A DNA stretch of 64,000 nt, taken from positions 3,348,001 to 3,412,000 of the forward strand of contig NZ_CP150274.1 of assembly GCF_037977055.1 (NCBI RefSeq), written 5' to 3'. The position numbers and the translations under genes were made by a program. Below are positions 18,238 through 27,157 of this stretch, in pieces. The stretch comes from Paenibacillus sp. FSL K6-1096. GTDB lineage: Bacteria > Bacillota > Bacilli > Paenibacillales > Paenibacillaceae. The first letter of the stretch is position 1, and each line of letters opens with the position of its first letter. Below the pieces are notes generated by a model. That model was not told the DNA's origin. It ran no database searches and saw only the letters and a list, made by a program, of their open reading frames with translations.

Positions 18238-18281
18238 AAAAAAGACAGATCCCCTGAGCGTTTCTCTCAAGTGAATCTGTC
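18238..18281 (-). terminator. Intrinsic terminator of the purine riboswitch expression platform
   Basis: Read leftward, GACAGAT...CTTGAG pairs with CTCAGG...ATCTGTC, followed by TTTTTT just before the xpt ribosome site. A CGTTTCT stretch about 85 bases upstream could pair with AGAAACG in the loop and act as part of an antiterminator; that pairing is inference. Confidence 0.78.
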
Positions 18282-18395
18282 CTTCTGGGTTTTTGTCCCT
18301 GGGTGGTGTAACACAAGTAGATGTGTCCGCATCGCTTGGACCAGCCCTTCTTCGAGCTGCAGCTCAAGAAACGGAACCCTAGATGCGCTATTTCA

Positions 18396-18464
18396 CTCAT
18401 AGTCGGATAATTGCAGTGGTTATCCGGTAGAAACTTATGGGCCCTATTCCCAAGATTATATGAG
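18396..18464 (-). promoter_or_regulatory. Purine (guanine-class) riboswitch aptamer
   Basis: Read leftward, the block has the family layout: P1 arms CTCAT/ATGAG, TATAATCTTGGG at J1/2-P2, the conserved AAGTTTCTACCGG core, a P3 hairpin, and CCGACTATG at J3/1. The discriminating base in GACTATG is C, which specifies guanine/xanthine-type ligands; adenine switches have T there. It controls xpt-pbuX by ligand-induced termination. About 115 nt separate the aptamer from the terminator, longer than in the Bacillus subtilis xpt leader. The rest of the 18211-18739 gap shows nothing further. Confidence 0.93.
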
Positions 18465-18739
18465 TTATAATAATGCCTGTTTTGAAAACCTTCGTTTATC
18501 TTACACGCTCCTTTCATTGCTTACAAGCCAAATTTTAAGGATAAATGCGGCGAATTTCATAATTTTTCATGAACAAACGGCATAAGGAACCCTTGGCTAG
18601 AATATACTGGCTCAGACACGGGAGCAACTATGTAAATTTAGGATTTCGGGTGTTTTATTGATGTCTTCTATTTCGCTGTGCCTCTATTAAAAGTATAATC
18701 ATATAGTTACGTATTCTAACTGAACAAAGGCGGCGAACT

Positions 18740-21700
18740 ATGAGCATAAAACAACAAGTTTGGTTAGCAACATCAGCTTCTATACTGCTGCTTGGCAGCA
18801 TGATTATTATATCAATGCTTAATATGGAAGGAGGATTGCGGTTCATCACCGCCGGGCTTGGCGCAGCCGGCATTCTGGCCGGGGCGGGACTTATATTCAG
18901 CATTCAGCGGAATATAGAACGGGGCTTAAGCCGGATCACCGACATCTCCCGCGATATTGCCGAGGGGATTCTGAACCCCGAGGCTGCTGTACGCAGCGAT
19001 GAGTTCGGACAGCTCGCTGTCTCCTTCTACGGGCTTGCGGCCGATCTTCACCACCGGACCGCTGAAGAACGGGAGCTGCGGCTGAGAGCCGAAGAAGAGG
19101 CCTGGATCAATACACGGGTATCGGAGATGGCCCTGCTCCTTCAGGGCTCTGTGCAATTGCAGACAGCCTCGCGTGTATTCATAGGCAGGCTGGCTTCGGC
19201 TGTCGGAGCCAACTATGGAGCCGTATATCTGAAGCAGGAAGACCGGCTGCACTTCACAGCCGGTTATGCCTTCGATGAGTCTGCGGCGCTGCGGGAGCCG
19301 ATTCAGCTGGGCAGCGGCCTGGTCGGGCAATGCGCGCTGGATGAGCAGCTGCTGGTTCTCCGGCAGCTGCCTGAGGATTACATCAAGGTCCGCTCCGGGC
19401 TGGGGGAGGCTTCCCCGTCAACACTGATCCTCGTTCCGCTCAAGCATGAACAGGAGGTTGTGGCTGTCATGGAGCTGGCTGCCCTGAATCCGTTCAGCCC
19501 GAAGGAGATGCAGTTAATCGAGCGTACCGGACAGAATATGGGCGTGCTGATCAACACCTTAACCGGCGTGGCCCGGATCGAACAGCTGCTGAACGAAACG
19601 CAGCTCCAGAAGGAAGAGCTGGAGACGCAGACGGAAGAGCTTCAGGCCCAGACCGAGGAGCTGGAGGCCCAATCCGAGGAGCTGATGGCCCAGACCGAGG
19701 AGCTTCGCCTGCAGACTGAGCAGCTGCATGACCAGAAGCTTCAGCTGGAGGTGCAGGCAGCGAGCCTGCTGACCTCCAATGAACAGCTCAAGACCCAAAT
19801 GGAGCTGACAGAGGAGCAGAAGGCTGAGATCGAAGCCCAGGCCGACGAGCTGAAGCAGCAGACGCAGGAGCTGTACACCTCCAACCTGGAGCTGCAGCAG
19901 CAGATGGAGCTGACCACCCGGCAGACGGCAGAAATCAAGGCCCAGGCCGACGAGATCACGGCAGCTAACCGCGAGATGCAGGTCCAGCTGGAGATTTCAG
20001 AACGGCAAAAGACTGAGATTGCCGAGCAGGCCGGCCGGCTTCAGGCCCAGGCCAGCGAGCTGCTGGCACAGAAGGAGCAGCTGCAGAATCAAACCGAGGA
20101 GCTCAAGGCCCAGACCGAGGAGTTGCAGTCTCAGACGGAGGAATTGCAGGACCAGGCCGGTGAGCTGGAGGCCCAGAAGGAAGAGCTGGCCGCTTCCCAT
20201 ATTCAATTGCTGTCCCAGATTGAGCTTACCGAACAGCAGAAGGAAGAGATCCAGACCCAGGCCCAGGAGATCTTCCTGGCCGCCCAATACAAATCCGAAT
20301 TTCTCGCCAACGTCTCCCATGAGCTGCGCACTCCGCTGAACAGCCTGCTGATCCTCTCGCAGATCCTTGCCGAGAATAAAGAAGGCAATCTCCAGGCGAA
20401 GCAGCTGGAATATGTGCATACCATCTTCTCGGCAGGCAAGGACCTGCTGCAGCTGATCGATGAGATTCTCGATCTGGCCAAGCTGGAGGTCGGCAAGATG
20501 ACCGCAGTGATTGAACCGGTCGGGCTTCAGGATCTCAGCAACCATATCTTCCGCCGGTTTGAGCAGCAGGCCAAGAAGAAGAGCCTGCGGTTCGATGTCC
20601 ATGCGGACAGCCGCCTGCCCGATCATCTGATGACTGACGGCCACCGGCTGCAGCAGATTGTCAACAACCTGCTGTCCAATGCGATCAAGTTCACACCGGA
20701 GCAAGGCTCCGTCTCCCTGTCCATCCGCACCAGCGGTGATGAAGTGATCTTCTCCGTCAGCGATACCGGTATCGGGATTGCCGCCTCCAAGCTGGACAGC
20801 ATCTTCGAGGCCTTCCAGCAGGCGGACGGCACTACCAGCCGCAAATATGGCGGTACCGGACTGGGTCTGACAATCTGCCGCGAGCTGGCTGCCCTCCTCG
20901 GCGGACGGATTGAGGTCGATTCCACCGAGGGCAAGGGCAGTACCTTCTCCCTGGTGATTCCGGCGGTTGAGCCGGGAGAGGATGCCATGACCCTGGCTGC
21001 TGCTGCATACACAGCGCCGCTTCCTGCCGAGCTGCCGGCGGAGAAGCCCGCAGGGCGGGAGCAGCAGACCTTCCGTGAATCCTTTGTTCCCGATATTTCC
21101 ATCTCCAATCCGAAGCTGCTGCAGCATAAGGAAATGGAGGATGACCGCGACAACCTGCAGAGCGGCGACATTACCCTCCTGATCATTGAGGAGGACGCCG
21201 AATTCGCCGCCAGACTGCTGGAGCTGGCGCGCAACCGCGGCTTCAAGGCAATCGTTGCCTTCCAGGGTGACCAGGGGCTTGCCCTGGCCCATGCCTATAA
21301 GCCGGACGCCATCCTGCTCGACCTGCATCTGCCCGTGCTGGACGGCTGGGCCATCATCAGCCGGCTGAAGAGCCGGCCGGAGTTGCGCCATATTCCGGTG
21401 CATGTCATCTCGACTGCCGAAGAGAACCAGCAGAGCCTGTCGATGGGCGCCTTGTCCTTCTGGAAGAAGCCGAATGACTATGCCGAGCTGGAAGCGGCCT
21501 TCCTCCAGATTGAGACCTATATCCGCCGCCGGGTGAAGAGTCTCCTGATCGTGGAAGACAATCAGGATCTGCGCCGCAGCCTGGTGGAATTCATCGCCCA
21601 TCCCGATGTGAACATTATCGCGGTCGGAACCGGAAGAGAAGCGATGGAGCATCTGGGCAGCCATCATTTCGACTGCATGGTGCTCGATCTCGGCCTGTCG

Positions 21701-22339
21701 GATATTGCCGGCTTCGACCTGCTGGAGCAGATCAAAACCAACCGCAAGCTGCAGACCCTGCCCGTCATCATCTATACCGGCAAGGATCTCAGCAAGACCG
21801 ACGAGCAGCGGCTCAAGCACTACGCCGAGAGTATTGTCATCAAGAATGTGCGGTCTATGGAGCGGCTCTATGACGATACAGCTCTGTACCTCCACCGCAA
21901 GCACGCGGACCTGCCTCTAGACAAGCAGCGCCTGATTGAGAATCTCCATAATCCGGAGTCGGCTTTTGCCGGCAAAAGCATTCTGCTGGTGGATGACGAT
22001 ATGCGTAATATTTTTGCGTTATCCAGTGTGCTGGAGGGTTATAATATGGAGATAAGTTTTGCCCAGAACGGCAAGGAAGCGCTGGAGCATCTGGAGACAC
22101 ACCCCGGCACGGAGCTGATCTTCATGGATATCATGATGCCGGAGATGGATGGTTACGAGACGATGAAGCACATCCGGCTCAGACCGGAATATGACCAGAT
22201 TGTCATTATCGCATTGACCGCCCGCGCCCTGGAGGAAGACCGGGTCAAATGCCTGGAAGCAGGGGCCAACGATTATATCTCGAAGCCGATTAATACCACC
22301 CAACTGGTACGAGTGCTGAAATTATGGTTGATTCAATAG
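18740..22339 (+). CDS. HAMP-GAF hybrid histidine kinase with long coiled coil and three receivers
   Basis: 1199 residues. Two membrane helices (about 8-28 and 35-55), HAMP (55-108), GAF (about 130-275), then a long coiled coil (about 280-510) built from repeats of the type QTEELQAQTEELEAQSEEL. The HisKA box is FLANVSHELRTPLN with H527, followed by a HATPase (DTGIGI, GTGLGLTI). Three receivers follow (about 812-925, 933-1045, 1080-1199). The first keeps LLDLHLP and the third MDIMMPEMDG; the second has VLDLGLSDIAG. The output partner is the short hybrid kinase 8 bp downstream or an unseen regulator. The linker suggests a rigid signalling rod. Confidence 0.9.
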   Translation: MSIKQQVWLATSASILLLGSMIIISMLNMEGGLRFITAGLGAAGILAGAGLIFSIQRNIERGLSRITDISRDIAEGILNPEAAVRSDEFGQLAVSFYGLAADLHHRTAEERELRLRAEEEAWINTRVSEMALLLQGSVQLQTASRVFIGRLASAVGANYGAVYLKQEDRLHFTAGYAFDESAALREPIQLGSGLVGQCALDEQLLVLRQLPEDYIKVRSGLGEASPSTLILVPLKHEQEVVAVMELAALNPFSPKEMQLIERTGQNMGVLINTLTGVARIEQLLNETQLQKEELETQTEELQAQTEELEAQSEELMAQTEELRLQTEQLHDQKLQLEVQAASLLTSNEQLKTQMELTEEQKAEIEAQADELKQQTQELYTSNLELQQQMELTTRQTAEIKAQADEITAANREMQVQLEISERQKTEIAEQAGRLQAQASELLAQKEQLQNQTEELKAQTEELQSQTEELQDQAGELEAQKEELAASHIQLLSQIELTEQQKEEIQTQAQEIFLAAQYKSEFLANVSHELRTPLNSLLILSQILAENKEGNLQAKQLEYVHTIFSAGKDLLQLIDEILDLAKLEVGKMTAVIEPVGLQDLSNHIFRRFEQQAKKKSLRFDVHADSRLPDHLMTDGHRLQQIVNNLLSNAIKFTPEQGSVSLSIRTSGDEVIFSVSDTGIGIAASKLDSIFEAFQQADGTTSRKYGGTGLGLTICRELAALLGGRIEVDSTEGKGSTFSLVIPAVEPGEDAMTLAAAAYTAPLPAELPAEKPAGREQQTFRESFVPDISISNPKLLQHKEMEDDRDNLQSGDITLLIIEEDAEFAARLLELARNRGFKAIVAFQGDQGLALAHAYKPDAILLDLHLPVLDGWAIISRLKSRPELRHIPVHVISTAEENQQSLSMGALSFWKKPNDYAELEAAFLQIETYIRRRVKSLLIVEDNQDLRRSLVEFIAHPDVNIIAVGTGREAMEHLGSHHFDCMVLDLGLSDIAGFDLLEQIKTNRKLQTLPVIIYTGKDLSKTDEQRLKHYAESIVIKNVRSMERLYDDTALYLHRKHADLPLDKQRLIENLHNPESAFAGKSILLVDDDMRNIFALSSVLEGYNMEISFAQNGKEALEHLETHPGTELIFMDIMMPEMDGYETMKHIRLRPEYDQIVIIALTARALEEDRVKCLEAGANDYISKPINTTQLVRVLKLWLIQ

Positions 22340-22347
22340 GAGGAGTC

Positions 22348-23523
22348 ATGGAGTATCCGATTAATATCTTAGTTGTAGATGACCGGGCAGACGAGTTTCT
22401 GTCCGTTCAGGCATTGCTGGCCGACTCTCCCTACCGGCTGGTCAATGCCCTGTCAGGGATGGATGCCCTGAAATGCCTGCTGGAGCAGGAATTCGCCCTC
22501 ATCATTATGGATGTGCTTATGCCGGGGATGAACGGGTTCGAGACGGCGAAACGGATCAAGATGCGCCAGAAATCGCGTGACATCCCCATTATTTTCCTGA
22601 CCTCCCTGACCTCCGAATTAGAAAATTATATGATGGCCTACACCGCCGGGGCGATCGATTATCTGACCAAGCCGTTCCATCCGGTGGTGCTGAAGAGCAA
22701 GATTGACGGCTTCGTCCGCCTCTATCAGACGCGTAAGGAGCTGCAGCTGAAGACCCAGGAGCTGGAGACGGCGAACAGCATTCTGACCGAGCTGAAGGAG
22801 ACTGCCGAGGTGGCGCTGCGCATCAAGAGCGGCTTCCTCGCCATGATGAGCCATGAGATTCGTACACCGCTGAACGGGATCATCGCCATGTCCGATGTGC
22901 TGCGCTCCTCCGAGCTCTCGGCGGACGATCAGGAGATGGCCGAGATCATTCATACCAGCGGCCATGCGCTAGTCTCTGTCATCACCCACATCCTGGACTT
23001 CACCAAGATTGAATCCGGCAAAATGGAGCTGGACTCTGAGCTCTTCAACCTCCATTCCTGCATCAAAGAAACGGTCGATCTGTTCAAAGCGCTGGCTAGA
23101 GAGCGCAATTTAACCCTTGAAACCACCATTGACCCTGATATTCCCGCCCTGCTGGTCGGCGACTCCAACCGCCTGCGGCAGGTACTCAATAATCTGATCG
23201 GCAATGCCATTAAGTTCACGATCACCGGCGGCGTCAAAGTGAAGGTCCAGCTGAAGCAGGTACTAGACAAGCTGCTTGAGCTGGAGTTCATTATTGAAGA
23301 TACCGGCATAGGCATTCCGGCAGACAAAATGAAGTATCTCTTCCAGCCGTTCACCCAGATCAGCGCTACCATCAACCGCAAATTCGGCGGAACCGGGCTA
23401 GGTCTGTCCATCTGCAAAATGCTGGTCGACCTCATGGGCGGTACGATCTACGCGAAGCCGGACGTCTCTGACGGGGCAACCTTCATCTTCACCATCCAGG
23501 TGGCTGAGGGCCAGCCGGAGTGA
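22348..23523 (+). CDS. Receiver-histidine kinase (REC-HisKA-HATPase)
   Basis: 391 residues from ATG 22348, four bases after AGGAGG; a start at 22324 overlaps the upstream gene and is rejected. An N-terminal receiver (ILVVDDRADEF, IIMDVLMPGMNG, TKPFHP) is followed by HisKA with H169 in AMMSHEIRTPLNG and a HATPase (DTGIGIPADKM, GTGLGLSI). No membrane segment. A receiver placed before a kinase core suggests phosphorelay from the preceding membrane kinase. The two genes form an operon closed by the terminator at 23546. Confidence 0.9.
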   Translation: MEYPINILVVDDRADEFLSVQALLADSPYRLVNALSGMDALKCLLEQEFALIIMDVLMPGMNGFETAKRIKMRQKSRDIPIIFLTSLTSELENYMMAYTAGAIDYLTKPFHPVVLKSKIDGFVRLYQTRKELQLKTQELETANSILTELKETAEVALRIKSGFLAMMSHEIRTPLNGIIAMSDVLRSSELSADDQEMAEIIHTSGHALVSVITHILDFTKIESGKMELDSELFNLHSCIKETVDLFKALARERNLTLETTIDPDIPALLVGDSNRLRQVLNNLIGNAIKFTITGGVKVKVQLKQVLDKLLELEFIIEDTGIGIPADKMKYLFQPFTQISATINRKFGGTGLGLSICKMLVDLMGGTIYAKPDVSDGATFIFTIQVAEGQPE

Positions 23524-23545
23524 GGCCTTGCCTCGTATTTAGCTC

Positions 23546-23583
23546 AGAAAGCTCCCTCTTCAATGGTGAAGGGGGAGCTTTCT
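23546..23583 (+). terminator. Terminator of the hybrid kinase operon
   Basis: AGAAAGCTCCC and GGGAGCTTTCT form a strong stem with an internal CTTC/GAAG extension, 22 bp after the stop at 23523. Confidence 0.85.
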
Positions 23584-23631
23584 TACTGTAGAATGGAATA
23601 GACAGACTGCGGAAGGGGATGAACTTTACCG

Positions 23632-24492
23632 GTGGGAAGCTCCAGATTACCCTTGTTCCAGCAAAACTTCGTTTTACAGGCACGAAGCAGAACGCATCAT
23701 TGGGAAGGGGCCGGTCCCCTGTCCATCAAGACATTCCGTAACGGCCGGGCCTATTACCAGACAAAACTCGGTCATTATGCTGTTGAAAAAGAGGGCTACC
23801 TCCTTTTGAATGAAGGGGAGCAGTACGCTATAACCATTGAATCAGAAACAGAAGTGGACTCATTCTGTATATTTTTCAAGGCTGGCTATGCAGAAGAATT
23901 TCTCAGAGCCATTCATGCAGGGGTAGAGAAGTCCCTGGACGATCCTTTTTCCGAATCGAAGCACCCGTTGCAATTCTATACAAAGTCATACCGGCACAGC
24001 CATCTGATCACTCCGCTTATGGATAACTTCAGGAATGACCTGCCTGACCTCGGCGGCGAGAATCTCTGGCTAGATGAACAGTATCAGAAGCTAATGCAGG
24101 CACTGCTTCATGTGCATCAGAATATGTCTCACGAAATGAATACTGTCCCCGGCACGCGCCCGGCAACCAGGGAGGAATTGTTCCGGCGGTTGACCATAGC
24201 TTATGAGTACTTACATGCTTATTACAACCACAACGTAACCCTTGAAGAAGTATCCAAAGTTGCGTGCCTCTCCAAAAACCATCTGATCCGCAGCTTTCGC
24301 CACTTTTTCCAAAGGACACCTCATCAGTTCATCATCGAAAAAAGGATGCTTGAAGCACAGCGTCTTCTTGCTCAAACCGAAATCAGTGTAACTGAAATTA
24401 GTCTGCGTCTTGGCTTCGAGAATGTCTCTTCCTTCAGCAAGATTTTTAAGCAAAGAACGGGATGCTCACCCCAGATGTTTAGAAAAAAGTGA
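23632..24492 (+). CDS. AraC family transcriptional regulator
   Basis: 286 residues from GTG 23632. The N-terminal half is a cupin-like sensor (YYQTKLGHYAVEKEGYLLLNEGEQY). The C-terminal 95 residues carry the two AraC helix-turn-helix motifs (VTLEEVSKVACLSKNHLIRS and the later VTEISLRLGFENVSSFSKIF). The start is uncertain: the nearest purine-rich site is about 14 bases upstream of GTG, and TTG 23650 is an alternative. It precedes a VOC-family gene on the same strand with a 73-bp gap, which may be its target. Confidence 0.85.
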   Translation: MGSSRLPLFQQNFVLQARSRTHHWEGAGPLSIKTFRNGRAYYQTKLGHYAVEKEGYLLLNEGEQYAITIESETEVDSFCIFFKAGYAEEFLRAIHAGVEKSLDDPFSESKHPLQFYTKSYRHSHLITPLMDNFRNDLPDLGGENLWLDEQYQKLMQALLHVHQNMSHEMNTVPGTRPATREELFRRLTIAYEYLHAYYNHNVTLEEVSKVACLSKNHLIRSFRHFFQRTPHQFIIEKRMLEAQRLLAQTEISVTEISLRLGFENVSSFSKIFKQRTGCSPQMFRKK

Positions 24493-24565
24493 TTTTGGAT
24501 AAGCAAGCTGCATCCGCACATGTTACATTTACTCCGTGGAACATACAACTTTTCAAGGGAGTGAT

Positions 24566-24958
24566 ATGCACATGAGTTCAGATTTTCAAATTAAAGGCAT
24601 TGGACAAATATCCATCCGTGTACATGAGTTGGAGGCTGCCACCCGGTTCTATCAGGAGACTCTTGGCCTCAACCTGTTATTCCAGATCCCGAACATGGCC
24701 TTCCTGGAGTGTAACGGTCTGCAAATCGTTCTGGGCGTTGCCGAAGACCCCCGGTTCGATCATCCCAGCTCCGTGTTCTATTTCAAAGTTGATGATATTC
24801 ACTCTGCATACGAAACACTGGTAGAGCGAAACGTACAATTCCTGGATCAGCCACATAAGGTCGCCGAGATGGGTGGAACCGCCACCTGGATGACGTTCTT
24901 TCAGGACCCCGACCAGAATGTACATGCCCTGATGAGTGAAGTGCCTGTGTCCGGATAG
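24566..24958 (+). CDS. VOC (glyoxalase/dioxygenase superfamily) protein
   Basis: 130 residues from ATG 24566, placed after AAGGGAG; ATG 24572 is also possible. It shows the paired beta-alpha-beta-beta-beta modules of the VOC fold: IGQISIRVHELEAATRFYQETLGL at the start, a mid-protein FLECNGLQIVLGV, and a C-terminal GGTATWMTFFQDPDQNVHALM. The Asp-Pro-Asp turn and terminal strand are typical of glyoxalase I and bleomycin-resistance relatives. Substrate unknown. Expression may be controlled by the AraC gene upstream. Confidence 0.8.
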   Translation: MHMSSDFQIKGIGQISIRVHELEAATRFYQETLGLNLLFQIPNMAFLECNGLQIVLGVAEDPRFDHPSSVFYFKVDDIHSAYETLVERNVQFLDQPHKVAEMGGTATWMTFFQDPDQNVHALMSEVPVSG

Positions 24959-24970
24959 TGGCTGATACGT

Positions 24971-26002
24971 TTAGTTAATTAATAATTTGGGTTCCTCATT
25001 CGGAGCCCCTACGATTGTATTTTCGCTGAAGGTGAGATACTGGCCATACTTCTCTACGATAAAGTTGTTAAACGTTCCGTCCGTATTCACTGTGGCAGTG
25101 ACTGTAGGGGCTCCCTTTTTGGTAAACGTCATTTCGTCCTTATCCCATGAATTGGTCCCTCTTGCTCCCTTATAGCCCTTCAAGTCAAATTCAATCATCG
25201 TTTTCGCATCTTTCACTGCGTTCTTCGTCAGTGCATCTAATGTCAGCTGTTTGCTCTTTGCCCCCTTTGCTTTCCCTTGCTGCTGTACGCCTGCCTGAAG
25301 CAATTGCAGTGTTTGTTCTTCAATGGCGAAGCTCGCATCCACAGAATTTGCTTTATACCTGTACCGGTACACATCCGGCTTACCCTCACGGATAAATACA
25401 CGATCAAGCTTAGCCCCCGTCTTAACCTTGCCATTGGTAAGCTTGGATATGACCTGGGCTGCTTTCTTCTGCACACTTGCCGGAGCCGCATCAGGAGCAT
25501 AATTCACACCATACGCCTGCTCACTCTCTTTCATATACACTTGCTTGTTCTGCTTGGCATTCGCTGAGATCGTCCCCACACTATAGATGGACTCGGAGAT
25601 ATTCACATATTTCGGGTTTTCGCCCGGGAACAATGCTTTCCACGCTTTTTCCAGTTTCGTTTGGTACTTCCCGCCGTTTAGATCTTCATAATTGACGTTA
25701 ATCCCGATATTTTCGAGCTTTCCGCTTTTCTGATAAGAAATAATATCGTACTTGAAGTTCTCCCGCTTAAAATTCACTACATCCTTCATCACCGTTCCCG
25801 GAATTAACGTATACGTATTGCCGGTCAGCTCTTTAAGCTTATCCTGGGCCTGCTGCATCAGCTTCTGATCCGTCTTAACCTCCTGTGAAGCATTCGCATT
25901 TACCTTGTTAGATGCATTTGCCTGGACGGGTGCCTGGCATCCCAGCAGACTTCCTGATAATAAGGCAGCGCCGAGGAGCGGGACAATTATTTTTCGGTTC
26001 AT
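24971..26002 (-). CDS. Lipoprotein paralogue of the anti-sigma ectodomain (copy 1)
   Basis: 343 residues from ATG 26002 (AGGAG 9 bases upstream). A signal peptide ends in SLLGC, a lipobox with Cys22. The mature protein is closely related to the next gene upstream, with long blocks that are identical at the DNA level (for example around 25795-25870 versus 26885-26960). It is also recognisably related to the exported part of the membrane protein at 27158: KLEKAWKALFPGEN here, QLQKAWTEIFPEGE there, and a shared C-terminal TFTKxGxPxVTA block. Function unknown. Its operon position suggests it is a target or modulator of the sigma/anti-sigma pair. Confidence 0.75.
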   Translation of the reverse strand: MNRKIIVPLLGAALLSGSLLGCQAPVQANASNKVNANASQEVKTDQKLMQQAQDKLKELTGNTYTLIPGTVMKDVVNFKRENFKYDIISYQKSGKLENIGINVNYEDLNGGKYQTKLEKAWKALFPGENPKYVNISESIYSVGTISANAKQNKQVYMKESEQAYGVNYAPDAAPASVQKKAAQVISKLTNGKVKTGAKLDRVFIREGKPDVYRYRYKANSVDASFAIEEQTLQLLQAGVQQQGKAKGAKSKQLTLDALTKNAVKDAKTMIEFDLKGYKGARGTNSWDKDEMTFTKKGAPTVTATVNTDGTFNNFIVEKYGQYLTFSENTIVGAPNEEPKLLIN

Positions 26003-26018
26003 AGTAATGAACTCCTCT

Positions 26019-27098
26019 CTATTCAATTAACAATTTGGGTTCTTCATTTGGAGAGCCGACAATGGTCATTCCATAATAATCGATGCTCTGATCATATTTA
26101 TCCACAGTGAAGCTGGTAAACACTCCGTCTGCATTATATCTGGCAGTTACTGAAGGAGCGCCGTCTTTGGTAAAAGTCATGTAATCCGCATCCCACGCGT
26201 TGGCTCCTTTTACTCCCTTATAGCCTTTCAGGTCAAGATTCAGCATCGTTTTGGCACCGCTTATGGCATTCTTCAGCAAAGTGTCCGGCGTCAGCTTAGT
26301 CATCTTTGCCTCGTTTGCTTTTTCTCTTTTCTGGAAAGCTTCATAGCTGTCTACACCTTGTCCATCCGTCTGATGTACATCAGTCTGGAGCAGCTCCAGC
26401 GTCTGATCTTCAATGGCGAAGCTGACTTGCACAGCTTGGGACTTATACTTATATTGATACACATCCGGCTTGCCCTCACGGACATACACACGATCAAGCT
26501 TAGCTCCCGTCTTAACCTTGCCGTTGGTAAGTTTGGCTATGGCCTGGGCAGCCGTCTTCTCCACGTTTGCCGGGGCATCGCCAGGAGCATAATTCACGCC
26601 ATAAATCCCGTCGCTCTCTTTTATATACACTTGCTTGTTCTGCCGGGCATTCGCCGAGATCGTCCCCACACTATAGATGGACTCGGAGATATTCACATAT
26701 TTCGGGTTTTCGCCCGGGAACAACGCTTTCCACGTTTGCTCCAGCTTCGTTTGATATTTTCCGCCGTTCAAGTCTTCATAATTGATATTGATCCCGATAG
26801 TCCCGGACGTTCCATTTTTTGAGTAAGAAATAATATCGTACTTGAAGTTCTCCCGTTTAAAACTCACTGTATCCGTCATCGCCGTTCCCGGAATTAACGT
26901 ATACGTATTGCCGGTCAGCTCTTTAAGCTTATCCTGGGCCTGCTGCATCAGCTTCTGATTCTGATCCAGCTTAACCTCCTGTGAAGCATTTGCTTTCACG
27001 TTGTTAGACGCATCCGCCTGCACCAGTGTCTGGTATCCCAGCAGGCTCCCTGACAGCAGGGTTACTCCGAGAATAGGAAGAATTACTTTTTTGTTCAT
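26019..27098 (-). CDS. Exported paralogue of the anti-sigma ectodomain lacking the lipobox cysteine (copy 2)
   Basis: 359 residues from ATG 27098. The signal peptide is nearly the same as in copy 1, but the lipobox position reads SLLGY: Tyr22 replaces Cys22. The protein should therefore be released after signal-peptidase cleavage or remain as a membrane-anchored N-terminus rather than be lipidated. It has a short insertion (about 16 residues around KREKANEAKM) relative to copy 1. The rest is closely similar, consistent with a recent tandem duplication. A 16-bp gap to copy 1 implies an operon. Function unknown. Confidence 0.75.
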   Translation of the reverse strand: MNKKVILPILGVTLLSGSLLGYQTLVQADASNNVKANASQEVKLDQNQKLMQQAQDKLKELTGNTYTLIPGTAMTDTVSFKRENFKYDIISYSKNGTSGTIGININYEDLNGGKYQTKLEQTWKALFPGENPKYVNISESIYSVGTISANARQNKQVYIKESDGIYGVNYAPGDAPANVEKTAAQAIAKLTNGKVKTGAKLDRVYVREGKPDVYQYKYKSQAVQVSFAIEDQTLELLQTDVHQTDGQGVDSYEAFQKREKANEAKMTKLTPDTLLKNAISGAKTMLNLDLKGYKGVKGANAWDADYMTFTKDGAPSVTARYNADGVFTSFTVDKYDQSIDYYGMTIVGSPNEEPKLLIE

Positions 27099-27157
27099 GG
27101 GTATAAACTCCTTTGTTTTGTATTTGGTGTTGGGTTGAATCTACAGACAATCAGTTA

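Noticed and set aside
19997-21904. 635-residue leftward open frame
   Set aside because: It is antisense to the coiled-coil and kinase part of the hybrid kinase; its Leu/Gln-rich pattern is the complement of the QTEEL repeats.
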